A stretch of DNA of 64,000 bases. Source: Mytilisepta virgata. Taxonomy: Eukaryota; Mollusca; Bivalvia; Mytilida; Mytilidae. Made by a program: the position numbers and the translations under genes. The stretch is taken from positions 558,001 through 622,000 of the forward strand of contig JAPWFG010000022.1 in assembly GCA_028015205.1 (NCBI GenBank), written 5' to 3'. The notes under the pieces are model-generated. The model was given only the letters and a program-made list of their open reading frames with translations. It was not told the DNA's origin and ran no database searches. Within the stretch, counting starts at the first letter, position 1. Every line of letters starts with the position of its first letter. Below, piece by piece: positions 33,077 through 43,728 of this stretch.

Positions 33077-34009
33077 TAGTCCAGTCAGACTAAGTTTTAA
33101 CCTCAAACTAATTGCAACAGAAAATATTTTAGTTCTAATCTATAGCATTAAGCCCAAAATATACACAGAAAAAAGTCTCATAAAATCTTACTCGAGGAAA
33201 ACTCAAAATCAGCATTTTTAATTTCCTATGGAAATTAACATTGGAAAGGGGAGATAACTCTGCAAAAATGAGTCTTTTTTTGTCAGTTTTTGGTTGATTT
33301 TCTTAAAATTCATGTAAAGTATGATACTTTGATGGGGTTATAAGTTCGTATTTGACTATATTATATAATCTTCTGCTCATGAAATGTACAAAACCGAAGT
33401 GTGGGTATTTTTATTTTTTTTGCACATTTTTAATTAAAGAAATTGCAAATTTGTGGTTTTGTGACCATTTTGAAAAAAATAATGTGAAAAATTGGTATTG
33501 CTTATATCTGTAAATTATATTTGATCAGCATCTATCTTGTTTAAAGAAACTTTAAACCACAAAAAGAAGAATATATGCTTAATTATTTTTATTAAATTTG
33601 AGATTCTTTACCTTGACAAGTTGAAAATTTAATAAATGGTCAACTAATGAATTACGAAATCTAGGTTGTAGCTTGAAAAAAGATATGAAAAAAACTTTAG
33701 AGTTGTTTGTTATACTCTAAAGAAGGCTAAATATCAAGAATCAATACATTCTACTGAATAGAAGCGGTAAAGTTATAATTTTGTATCAATTTTTATTGAT
33801 ATTTCTGCCTTTTTTGCAGAGTTATCTCCCACTTTCAATGCAAATGTCTATAGGAATATTAAAATCGTGATTTTTTAATCTTCCTCAAGTTTTTGTGGGA
33901 CTTTTTTCTGTGTATATTTGGGGTATAATGCTAAAGATTAAAACTTAAACATCTTCTTTTGCAATTACTTTAAGGTTAGGGTCAAATTTATGCTAGATTG
34001 ACTGGACTA
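33077..34009. mobile_element. ~933-bp element with ~220-bp inverted arms
   Basis: Ends TAGTCCAGTCAGACTAAG and TAGATTGACTGGACTA are complementary and flanked by TGG on both sides. The arms pair over about 220 bp (for example AAATATACACAGAAAAAAGT with ACTTTTTTCTGTGTATATTT, and GGGGAGATAACTCTGCAAAA with TTTTGCAGAGTTATCTCCC). The interior is non-coding. Confidence 0.85.
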
Positions 34010-35058
34010 TGGTAAATTTCATATTTTGAAGGCACTCAATGGTTAAAAAAGATAATATTGGGGGCACCCAATCTTGACACAAGGGCAGTATATTTATCAA
34101 AATCAGAAATAAACAGCCTTCACCCTATTGTGATGGTGTAAAAGTGTCATAAAAGTGTGCCAACACAACAGGGGTACATGATTAAATGAAAATCAGTTTC
34201 AAAAAGATTAAGATTAAACTAAAAATTGAAAGTCAGGTTTGGCTACCTGGAGGTACATTGTCAAATTCATGATGAGGGCAGCATGGTGCTTGAAGATGGA
34301 GGAATGGTGCAGCACCATGCTAAATTGGTCTAGGGAAACCTCTAAACCCAAAAACATGCTCCTTTCAGGGGCGTTTCCAGGATATTTGAAAGGAGGGGGG
34401 GGGCATATAATAAAACTTTCGGCGAGTGGAGTGAGGCAAAAAATTTTTTGGACCATTTTTTTGCTAAAAAACATAAAATAATTGTGAAATGCACTAATGA
34501 AACAATTCCTTATTTGGAGCATGTATATTTTATAGTTAAAGTGTCGGGTTGATATTTTTTATGCCGAATTCTCTCCATTAATTTTTTTTTTTGAAAAGGG
34601 AGGGCGTACGCCCATTACGCCTTCACCTTGACCCGCCCCTGCCTTTTTTCCCAATCCATGAAAATTGATGTCTACAGAAATAACTAAAATGACAGTAAAT
34701 GAATGACGACTGGCCATAAATTATATACAATTAATGACCTTGTTGACTAGTTATCCAAAAGAGGCTGAAAGCTTTTGTCATTTGAAATTGCATAAATAAA
34801 TGCAAATTTAAAAGGGCTAAAAAGAAATCAATATAGAAAGTAAACTTCAAGATAAAAGAGAATAATAAAAAGTAACTGACTTGATATTTCACTCAATAAC
34901 CTTGTTCATGAGCTAAAGACTAAATCCATACCTAAAATATTTTAGGACCTTAAAGAATAACTGAGCTGACAAAACAACATCATTAATGTCCCGCTCGCAA
35001 TTCAGAAATCTCGTTACCAGTAAAAAACACAGCAAAGAAAGACAGTTGAATATTTTAC
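34010..35058. other. FBXL17 intron, nothing firmly recognised
   Basis: Contains a short GC-richer block at about 34370-34640 (GGGGCGTTTCCAGGATAT, then GAGGGCGTACGCCCATTACG) that looks like a dispersed repeat. Confidence 0.35.
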
Positions 35059-35190
35059 CTTGTTACAATGGTCTAGTATAATATTCTGTAATTTGTGACA
35101 ATTCTGTGCTATTTTACCAATCCCAACATCGGTCATCCTACTGCATCTACTTAATACCAATTCTTTCAACTGTGGACAACCCTCTGAAAC
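35059..35190 (-). CDS. FBXL17: FBXL17 exon 3 (LRRs)
   Basis: Acceptor gattttatag, donor AACAAG|gtaaaa. The 44 codons read VSEGCPQLKELVLSRCSRMT then DVGIGKIAQNCHKLQNIILD and HCNK, two AMN1/FBXL-type repeats. Phase 0 at both ends, contiguous in alignment with exon 4. Confidence 0.9.
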
Positions 35191-35554
35191 CTATAAAATC
35201 CTAATATTGCTAATATTAAATCCAGAAACAAATTACCAATGGGAGATAACAAAGGAGCATTCATTTAGCCAAATGCAGACAATTTCGGTTATCTCCCTTT
35301 GTTTACTTCAATAAGGGGGATAACTTATTAATAAAAATTTATTTTTAGTAACTGATAAAATTCGATTTTCATATTTATTTCCAGAAAAATACAAAGTTAA
35401 GAAAATTTAGTAAATGTGGTCTCATCTCAGTTTTTATGATCTATCAAACTGGTTAAAAGTCAATAAAAACTTCAAAAACAAAATTACTGCCAAATTCTTA
35501 AATGTACTTGTATGCTTTGAGAACTTCTTAGAACAACCAAAAACATACAGATGG
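35191..35554. other. FBXL17 intron, nothing recognised
   Basis: Short AT-rich segment before the SINE-like element. Confidence 0.35.
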
Positions 35555-35903
35555 ATGAATTATTGTTTAAAGTCCAGTGACAACTATTAAGTACATATCA
35601 CGACTAGGACATGCTGATATGATATGAATATGAACCCTGCTTTGTACTAGACCAACACCCTGAGCCGAATTTTAAAAGTGCTAGCTCATGAGGTAACAGT
35701 CCACAGAAAGACACATCACTCCACCTAGGACATTATATTGACTCTGAGCCGACCAGTTCTTTGGTCTTACTCCTAGATGCTGCATGCTTGGAGGAGAAGC
35801 AGCAAATACTAATTTCAATGTCTTTGGTTTGACCTGGCCGGGGATAGATCATGTGATATTCCGCACTTGAGGCGAGCATGCTACCACGAGACCACCACGG
35901 CAA
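35555..35903 (-). mobile_element. Second SINE-like family, near-full copy
   Basis: On the minus strand the tRNA-like end reads GTGGTGGTCTCGTGGTAGCA, with an A box and a weak B box. The body contains GACTCTGAGCCGACCAGTTC, GCTAGCTCATGAGGTAAC and ACCCTGCTTTGTACTAGACC on plus. Confidence 0.75.
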
Positions 35904-35967
35904 TCAAAATCATACAGAAATGAACTGTCAAACTAACAGCAACCAGGTTTTCCTTCATTACTGTTTG

Positions 35968-36133
35968 ATTTTGTTTGTTTAGTTGGGGTTTAACACCGTT
36001 TTCAGCACATTTTGCTATTTCGGAGTCGAACACACCCCGCCACAGGTGAGATTCAAACTCACAACCCCAGCGTTGACAGGCTAGTGATCATTAGTAGACG
36101 AACTACCTAGAACACTCGGCCACCGAGGCCCCT
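35968..36133 (-). mobile_element. tRNA-headed SINE, internally deleted copy
   Basis: Head (CTCGGCCACCGAGGCCCC on plus) and tail (TTTGTTTAGTTGGGGTTTAA) are present. About 100 bp of the body, including the GGCGGCCAG segment, is missing. Confidence 0.8.
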
Positions 36134-36335
36134 CATTACTGTTTGAAGCCATCAGACTCCCACCACAACAGCCCCCAAAGAATTGGTCGAATATATTTAA
36201 TATAATAATGTGGTAGTTAATACAACATGAATGGAATGGGCCATCATTTCTACGTGCAATATTGAGAAGATAGGGAAACAAAGTACAGAGATTTTGAATA
36301 GATGAACTTGTTGTAACCAGGTATTATGTTATTCC

Positions 36336-36735
36336 TTAAGGATGCTCGCTGGTCATGTTTTGGTCTTTTTGTCAGATTTACGGAAAACTCGGGTTTTATC
36401 CATTTCTTAAAACATGAAATGTTTTGCCCATGAACCCCCACTTTTTCTTTTATAATTCTATCATATATACCTTAAAATGGTATTTGACAAAATCTTATGA
36501 AATACTTTTTATTTTGTCATACATTTTTGAAAGACTGAAGTTGTCAATGCAAAGACAATGAAAAATCCAGAGAAAATCCATTTCCTGCAAATTTTCAAGA
36601 CCTAATAGCTCTAAAATAAGCACATGAACCTATATTTTTTTCTTTCTTATTTGTTTAGTATTGATATGTTCTCTCGACCTAAAACACCTATTTCAAATCC
36701 TATTTATTTCCTATTAGACCCACGATCATCCTTAA
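36336..36735 (+). mobile_element. MITE family C, copy 2
   Basis: Begins TTAAGGATGCTCGCTGGTCA and ends GATCATCCTTAA. It matches 28371-28732 but carries a ~38-bp segment (ATACTTTTTATTTTGTCATA …) absent from that copy. Lies in FBXL17 intron 2. Confidence 0.8.
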
Positions 36736-36817
36736 CACTTCATACATACTCACTGTTAAATGTACAGTTTGTAAAGGTACTATGATATTTAGTGTGACAG
36801 GCCTGGTCTTTACTTAC

Positions 36818-36929
36818 GCTACATGTCCAAGGATCACTGATTCTGTAACAACCATCTAAATATAGACATTGTAAATTTCTACATGATGTACCAACCATCA
36901 TCAAAACATCATTTTCAACTGAAAAACAT
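36818..36929 (-). CDS. FBXL17: FBXL17 exon 2 (LRRs)
   Basis: Acceptor caattttag, donor AGC|gtaagt. The first base completes Arg from exon 1; then 37 codons read CFSVENDVLMMVGTSCRNLQ and CLYLDGCYRISDPWTCS, a further FBXL-type repeat (C-x-L-Y-L-D-G-C-Y-R-I-S-D). Confidence 0.9.
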
Positions 36930-37060
36930 CTAAAATTGAAAAAAATAATCAAATTTAATAATATAAAATAACAAATTAGTTCGAAGATTAAAACTGTGAT
37001 TTTTACAATTGTTAAAAAACTTAATCGACAGATCAGTTTGCTTAAAACTTAAATTAACAA

Positions 37061-37330
37061 GTTTTTAGCAAACTGATCTTGTTAATTATAGTTTTTAGCA
37101 AAATGACCTAGTTATTTTAAGTTTACGGCAAACTGACCTTGTTACATTGTAATCTATGTTTTAGCAAACTGATATTGCTTACATGTATTTAAATTTTTAG
37201 CAAAATTACCTTGTTAATTTAAGTTTTAAGCTAACTTACCTTCTTACATTGTAATTTAAATTTTTAGCAAACTGACCTTGCTATTTTAAGTTTTAAGCAA
37301 ACGTACCTTGTTAATTTAAGTTTCTGTAGG
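37061..37330 (-). repeat. 30-39-bp tandem array copying the donor junction of the FBXL17 F-box exon
   Basis: Eight units of GTTTTTAGCAAACTGACCTT then GTTAATTTAA (plus strand). The rightmost is the true border (minus: AACAAG|gtacgt). On the minus strand several upstream-like copies read AAG|gtcagt, AAG|gtaatt or AAG|gtaagt, as good as or better than the true site. Confidence 0.85.
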
Positions 37331-38592
37331 TGTTTACACTTTACGCACACAAGACTTATTCCATGGCTTGTCAATATTTTAGTATCCTCTAAATTCAAAC
37401 TTGTAACACGGTCACTGTAAGAAGTCAGACGGGACAGAACTTGGTCGTCTGCATGATGCTGATGGCTGAGGTCAATACATCGCCAAAGGTCAGGGTCGTG
37501 ACAGAGGTTGTACCATGTCTTACAGACAAGACTTGCTTTGCAGTGAAGTTCATACATTGTAAGACTTTTCAAAATTTGTAATAAAATGTTCGATGGCAGT
37601 CTGTTTATGTGGGGCTCCATATCAGGTTCATTAGTAATAGTAAAGTTATATCCATCGGAGGAAGAAAAGTCTCGTGGATAGTTTTGGCTGCCATCCTTAT
37701 TAGTATCAACACCAACTTCATGTGAAGGTGCATCTGTCTGAGTTCCAGTGTCTGACATTGTTCTAAAATTGAACACATACTTCACCGACTGACGACTGTT
37801 ACAACGGTCTCCCAATAGCACTGTGTGAGTCATATTTGACCTTGACCCAGTTCCTCCAAAAGTCAAGGTCATTTCTGTATGACGACTTGGCTGAATTCTG
37901 AAAGTTGACCCAGAATTCTCAGTTCCTGCAGGACCTATGTGATCATCAGAATCGCTGTCAGAGGTTGAGAATGAACTATTCAAATTCTCAACGGGGATAA
38001 CCTCCCCTGTGTCATCAACAATAACATTCGACGGAGTACCTGAAGTGTTTCGGCTAAATCTTGTATCATTGGAACAACTAGGGGTGTTTTCAATATCTGC
38101 ATTTCTATCTTGGCAAGATTCATTTGGCTTTGTGAATGCAGAAATATTCTGAGATGTAACCCAGTTAATAAGCAGATCAGGGGGAGGAACCATGTCTTCC
38201 ATTCCTGAACTAGAATTAGACCTTGACCTTGAATTTTCATCTCCTGCCTGGAAATTAAAAGGGTGTGGTTCATAATTCATATCAGCATCATCCAATGGAC
38301 TTTGTGATCTTGACAATTGTTCATTTGCAGCATGAACTGTGTTTTCCTCTGCCAATTCATCTGAAAATGCTGAAGAAACATGTGCAGTTGTAGACAAACA
38401 ATCTCCCTCGATGGCTTCATTTGACCTGTCTGTCTCTGGTGACTGAACTCTGCCACCCTCTGCAGATGCCCTTTGGGCTTTGTCCTCTTCTGTGGCTCCA
38501 ACATGTCCACATTCAGTTGAATTGTTATCTGTTAGAATATTGTCCTTTTCAGTACATCTTTTCTTGCATGGCTGGTCAGAATCTGAATCCAT
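37307..38592 (-). CDS. FBXL17: FBXL17 first coding exon: disordered N-terminus, F-box, first LRR
   Basis: FBXL17 is the substrate receptor of an SCF (SKP1-CUL1-RBX1) ubiquitin ligase; in vertebrates it recognises mis-paired BTB-domain dimers for destruction. This exon gives residues 1-428. Residues 1-320 are Ser/Asp/Glu/Asn-rich and probably disordered, with a basic KKR near residue 9. The F-box (INRLPSNILLQIL … ASLVCKTW … DLWRCIDLS) is at about 329-378, and the first LRR follows. The exon opens at an acceptor (acttttgcag|AT) with the start ATG two bases inside, so an upstream non-coding exon is expected. An in-frame ATG at 38643 is rejected because it lies before that acceptor. Joined with exons 2-7 (36818, 35059, 32507, 31705, 30332, 28997) in matching phases, the protein is 712 residues; human FBXL17 is about 701. 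The first exon and promoter are not certain (see 41659-41690). Confidence 0.92.
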
Positions 38593-38594
38593 AT

Positions 38595-38936
38595 CTGCAA
38601 AAGTTTTAAGAATATGAACAAATCTTTTTTTAAAAGGAGACAAAATTTTATTCTTTTGAAAAATTGTTCAATCAATTTATGCAATGCAAAAACACAATAA
38701 TTGGTAGGACTCAAAATCTTTACCTCGACACAATTCAAATTCAATTTGCTTAGTAAGAGCTCTTTCATTGTTGTTCTTTATCTTGCAGTTGAACACAGAG
38801 AAAATTCTCAAACCTCACTGTTTAATCAAAATGGTCATTTACATTGTCTAAAGATAATTCTTTCCTAAATACATCGAAGTCCATCAGACAAAGAGATATA
38901 ATTTCACAGTTTGAGAACAATGGCATTACATGTATT
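38595..38936. other. FBXL17 5' intron, nothing recognised
   Basis: AT-rich, upstream of the first coding exon. Confidence 0.35.
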
Positions 38937-39117
38937 CAGTCAAACCTGCTCTAAAGGGCACCTCTATATATAGCAAATCACTGTCTATAAAGGACACAGT
39001 GAAAAAGTCCCATTTATGAACAAAGCATGTAAAATTAACCTCTATATAGAGGGCACCTGCTCATAAAGGGCACCATTTTCTGGTCCATTGGGTGTCCTTT
39101 ATAGACAGGTTTGACTG
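38937..39117. mobile_element. 181-bp MITE with TIR CAGTCAAACCTG
   Basis: CAGTCAAACCTGCTCTAAAG at the left pairs with CTTTATAGACAGGTTTGACTG at the right over its outer part. The interior repeats AAAGGGCACC and CTCTATATA. CAGTxxAACCT-type ends are typical of Tc1/pogo-derived short elements (family knowledge). Confidence 0.75.
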
Positions 39118-39719
39118 TACATTTTTGTACCATGAAAAACGTATACTATAGTCAATTTTTCATACTTTGATTTGATTCTAAAATGAATCAATTTTTGAGT
39201 TGTTACTTCCCCAACATCTGGATACCCTATAACCCAGTCGATACTGAGAAATTTAATGACATGAAGGAGTAAGGCTATTTGTTGTGTATTGCCATTAATA
39301 TTAATATTTTGAATTCGTAACAAGTATACTATAATTCTATTATAATACAAATAAAGTAAAATATGTAAGAAACCACTTCAAAACAAATTAAACTACACAT
39401 GCTACAGTATTGTAAAATGTTGTACAAAACCTACATTGGTAGGTTATATGCAAACCAGAACCAGGATCGAAACCAGAATCTTCAGTACATACGTGTACAA
39501 ATAAATTTTGTATTTTCAACGTACACCATAACAGCCTCCGTTTATGTTATCAAGTATCACACCTGCTTTTGGCAATGTTCAATCAGGACAAGATCTTTTC
39601 CCTTTTTCAACATGTGGGGATAACTATACATTACAATCTTCAACGTTTTTGACCATTTTATATTATTTACATATTTCCTTGTTATGCTTGTAATTGAAGT
39701 TTTGAAGGCAATAAACCAA
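39118..39719. other. Intergenic, nothing recognised
   Basis: Short open frames only. Confidence 0.35.
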
Positions 39720-40895
39720 AAATCAAAACTTTATTACATGTGTTTGACCATACGGTTAAACAAGTTTTACTGTATGGAAGGGAACTTTGGGTAATTTTCA
39801 ACAGGAAGAAATTGGTATCTGATCCAGAAGATTTTTTTGCTTTTCAAAAATGTTAAAAGTTAAAATATGCACAAAAAAATTATGTAAATACGTACTTGAA
39901 TTAGGAAAATCCTCATCAAATGCAGAAGTTATGGGTGAACTTGGTAGATACCCATTATATATAGACATATGTATAAATATAATTATTATATAAGACTATT
40001 TGAAAGTGAAGGTTTATTGTATGATGCATTTTGTGCATCAAAATGTCTTTCTGACCATAATAAAAAAATCATGGATAGGATGTATTTAGGCACTACAGAA
40101 ATATATTAATGTAGACATAAAATATTTTATAAATCGCAAGATTAATATTAAGAAATTTATATTGAATAGATTAAAAATTAAATGTTATAATGTATGGCAT
40201 CAAGAACTTTTTGAGGATAAATCTTTTGATGGTCATGGAAATAAACTGCCAACATATAGAAAATTTAAGAGCACATTTAACTTTGAAGAATATTTATTAT
40301 GGGGAAATTATAATCAAAGAAATATTTTGACAAAGTTTTGTATTAGTGCACATGATTTAGAAATAGAAAAAGTGAGATACATTGATTGAAATCACCTAAT
40401 AGGATATGTAAACTGTGCAAAACCGACATTGAAGATGAATGTCATTTTCTGTTAATATGTACAAAACTAGAAAACAAAAGGAACAAAATTTTAGAAATTA
40501 TTTGTTCCAAATACAAAAATTTTCACAATCTTGATGTTAATAACAAGTTTGTATGGTTAATGTCTTCTGAAGACAAATTTATATTTGATCAATTATACAA
40601 GCTGCTCGTAAATTAAAATGATGAAAAACAACATTTATTATCTAAGAGTGTTTAAATAGATATCACTGGGAGCCCCTTATACCTGCATGGGGTCACTGTA
40701 CTTATTATAGTAATTGTCCTAGACAATTGAGGCTGGTTTTTTTTTGGCTTTTGTTTTTTTGTTTTTTATTATTATTATTTGTGTATATATAATATTTTAT
40801 GCCTAATAATTTCAATTATCAATCGTTGTATTAAATTGTTCGAACTTGACAGCTCGAAAGGGTGACATGTTTGTCAATAAAAACATTTGTATTGT
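39720..40895 (+). pseudogene. Truncated non-LTR retrotransposon (LINE) 3' end
   Basis: In broken frames, translation reads F-DHTVKQVLLYG-ELW at about 39745-39790, LGRYPLYIDI at about 39940, then two open pieces: 40162-40389 (LPTYRKFKS, N-KFCISAHDLEIE) and 40386-40616 (RICKLCKTDIEDECHFLLIC). The C-x2-C … H-x4-C knuckle after the reverse-transcriptase thumb region is typical of C-termini of animal LINE ORF2 proteins. The 3' region ends around AATAAAAACATTTGTATTG. It is 5'-truncated, frameshifted and non-functional. The precise clade cannot be set by eye. Confidence 0.75.
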
Positions 40896-42887
40896 AATTA
40901 TAATTAATTGAGAAATACATGTACACGTATAACCTTGTGAAAGTAAATTTCAGTTGTTGCAAGCAGGGAATTACTTTGCCAACTGAATAAACAAGTGACA
41001 TTATTTAGCATCATAATGAAAAATTTCATTCCATTGTGCTAATCATGCAATAAGTTTTGATTCTGTGACGTTAACCATTTTGCCATGCGAAGGATGTATG
41101 CATTTGTCAACTGACTGCAGACAACGATAAGGACATGCATTTCCATCGAATGGTAAATACTGTAACAAATGTTCACATCACTTTATTCTGTTTATAAATT
41201 TTCTATTGTCTTGGAAATTAGATGTGTGCTTTTTTATCATGTCAGTTCAAATTTCAAATCGTCAATACGAACAATATGTGACAAGACGTCAGGGCAGGTC
41301 ATGAAAAAATGTTGCCGTTAAGAAGTTCCACATCACAATTAAATATTTTTGTAGTCTGCAGTAAATGAAAAGTGTTTAAGGCACGGGTTATTGTGCGAAA
41401 CCACAACCCTTTTGTAGTTTTGTTGAGGTGCTGGTCTTGTGCCAGTTGTAGAGGGTGATTGTAAATATACAGCATATACTTTTCTAAAATTCTGACTTGA
41501 TCGGTCAATTAGATTTTATAATAGCTACCGAAGTACTTGCTCTTACATGAAACTATGGCTTTGCAATGACATAGATCTCTCTGTTTACAATGAACTTCGT
41601 CAGTGTTTATGCAAAGAAGAATCCAGCAGCTTCCGAATGTAAAAATTGACACATTCGATGACGTAACACGCAAATCGCAAAGCGGAAGTAAAAGATATCC
41701 AGCAAGTGACAGCTTAATAAATCTTCTGCCCGATGATTTCCAAATAGAGGTAATTTTTTCAGTGAAATAAAAATGTAAACAGGCCATACAACATTGTAAT
41801 GAAAGAATCGATTAGCTAAAACGATTAACGACAAAACTTTGAGCGTTTGACTATGTGATCGAGGTAAAGATCTTCCGCAACCGAATAACCTCGCGGGCTT
41901 CGGTAGGCTACTTTTAAATTTAGTGTGTTGCTTCCTTTTTCTGCCCCCCCCTTTTCCACAGCAACACTCCCCAATCTACATTGTCTTTGATGAAAGAAAT
42001 AAGTGCCATAAAATAACAAGTTTGAAATAACAATTAGATATGTTTCAAAAGTCAATTGGAAATGGCAATGATTAATTACGACTAGTACTGGAAACAAAAG
42101 GTAGTGTAATACTTTTTACTTTCATTTTAAAAGAGCATCTGAGACATATTCCTGAAAAACCACTTCATTGCAGTTTGTAAAAAGACACAGTAATACCAGT
42201 AGTCAGTAGCTTACAAATACTATACCGTGCTACTTAACAATGTCAAAATGCCATCAAATTTATGTTGAAAAACATGGATAGCACGATTTACTGGCATACA
42301 TGTGAACCTCCCGACGGGAGTACAATAATCCCGTTTTCAGGGGTCCCCTCCCGTCCTCCCGTTGAAGAGAAAAAAATCCCGTGCATAAAAAATTTCGTGA
42401 ATGAAATTTTTCAGTCGCCAATTTTACTATTTTGTTTACAAAATTTATCATTGAGATCGTAAAAACCCGAGTTTTTTTAAGTCGTAAAAACACGAGTTTA
42501 TCGAACGTATCCGGTGTAAAGGACATTACCGGATTACGCAACATGTGGAGATTTTAATCCTTGTTTAACGCTAATTAACAAGTGATAATAGTTTGATTGA
42601 ACAATCAAAAGGTGTTGGTATATTAATTACTCGATGTGGCTTCTGTTTATGGCACACGCCAAGGATGATAAAAGGTAAATACCGATAAATACCGGCATTG
42701 ATAGAAAAATGGAATGTTGTTGTCTAAACATTTATCGGAAGTTTTTGATGCCGAGGAATACATTTATTGTATATGAAAATACTGGGAAAAGGAATGGTTT
42801 CAGCTCAATGTGAGCTGTTTGCTACACAAGCTGACAGAAAAATCATATAAGTAAAATGTTTGTTTTGCACACCATTATGTGTTCAAA
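40896..42887. other. Space between FBXL17 and FER: no gene, candidate promoter patch
   Basis: No supported exon. It includes the CRE/ETS patch at 41659-41690 and, at about 42296-42370, a repeat-like block with CCTCCCGACGGGAGTACAAT and GGGGTCCCCTCCCG. The open frames on the minus strand at 41500-42100 lack splice or family support. Confidence 0.4.
41659..41690. promoter_or_regulatory. Candidate promoter patch (CRE and ETS sites) between divergent genes
   Basis: TGACGTAA (41659-41666) matches a cAMP-response element and GCGGAAGTA (41682-41690) an ETS site, 16 bp apart in a locally CG-richer stretch. Paired CRE and ETS sites are frequent in TATA-less housekeeping promoters, including bidirectional ones. 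The location between FBXL17 and FER suits either first exon, but no transcript evidence is available. Confidence 0.25.
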
Positions 42888-42929
42888 ATGCCAAAACGAC
42901 AGTTATCTCCGTCTTCAAAGACACCAGTG
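42888..42929 (+). other. Possible short first exon (MPKRQLSPSSKTPV)
   Basis: An ATG in a fair context (CAAAATGC) opens 14 codons, MPKRQLSPSSKTPV, ending at CCAGTG|gtaatt. It is in the wrong phase to join the FER start exon, so it would be an upstream frame in a FER 5' exon or the start of an unidentified small gene. Weak evidence. Confidence 0.2.
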
Positions 42930-43538
42930 GTAATTTATTATTTATTTATTATGTAATAAATGTATAGCATATTTCTCTCTTATATCTCTAAGCCAATGCC
43001 AATGAAAAACAAATAAAAAAAAAAAGATCATCATCAGCAATCAACAATGTAAAACAAAAGAAAAAAAGATTCTTCTCCAATTATTCCTTAATATAGACAG
43101 ACTTTAACTAATGCCATTCAGAAGGAAGATTGAAGAAAAAACACACAAAAAGACAGGTTTTTACATCATATGGTTAGTTTTACGATCAAAAGTATGTCGA
43201 TAAAAAACCTCCTGATCTGAAGTCCAAACTCCTGACCAAAATTTCCAAATCTCCTGATCTGAATTTTACAGTCCATCACATGTATGTACTGGAATTAACG
43301 ATACAATGACAGGGGGTTAAAAAAACTAGCCCGATGCATGGGACTTGCCTTTTTTACGACAGGCTACCCAATTTTAAGACCTGAAAAGCCTAACAGGCTA
43401 GGAAAAATCAAAATGCTTATGATATGGTGATATGTTATATTTTCTGTGTATTTTCCCCAAGATAAAAATAGACCACTGTCAAGGAAAAACCACTGCATCG
43501 AATCAGTAACTAAATTGATAGTAATATCAACCAATGGT

Positions 43539-43728
43539 ACCAAAGATTACAGTATAAAGACAATAACAGTGCATTGACTTGACATAAAATCGATATACAG
43601 ATGAGGCTTAGAATTGGGTGAAAATGCGAAGGTTTCCCAAGCAACTTCCCTGACCTTTGCCGAATTCGTATATCAATTTTTATGTCACACGAGTGCACTG
43701 TTATTGTCTGTATACTGTAATCTTTGGT
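43539..43728. mobile_element. 190-bp MITE with ~35-bp TIR
   Basis: ACCAAAGATTACAGTATAAA then GACAATAACAGTGCA on the left pairs with TGCACTGTTATTGTC then TGTATACTGTAATCTTTGGT on the right, with one mismatch region. Confidence 0.85.

Noticed and set aside
34214..34522. Overlapping 102- and 80-residue open frames on opposite strands
   Set aside because: They mirror each other within a repeat-like block of an FBXL17 intron and show no protein family features.
38532..38643. Upstream in-frame ATG (MSPFKKRF) for FBXL17
   Set aside because: It precedes a good acceptor (cttttgcag) that directly abuts the ATG of MDSDSDQ, so the upstream part is probably intron.
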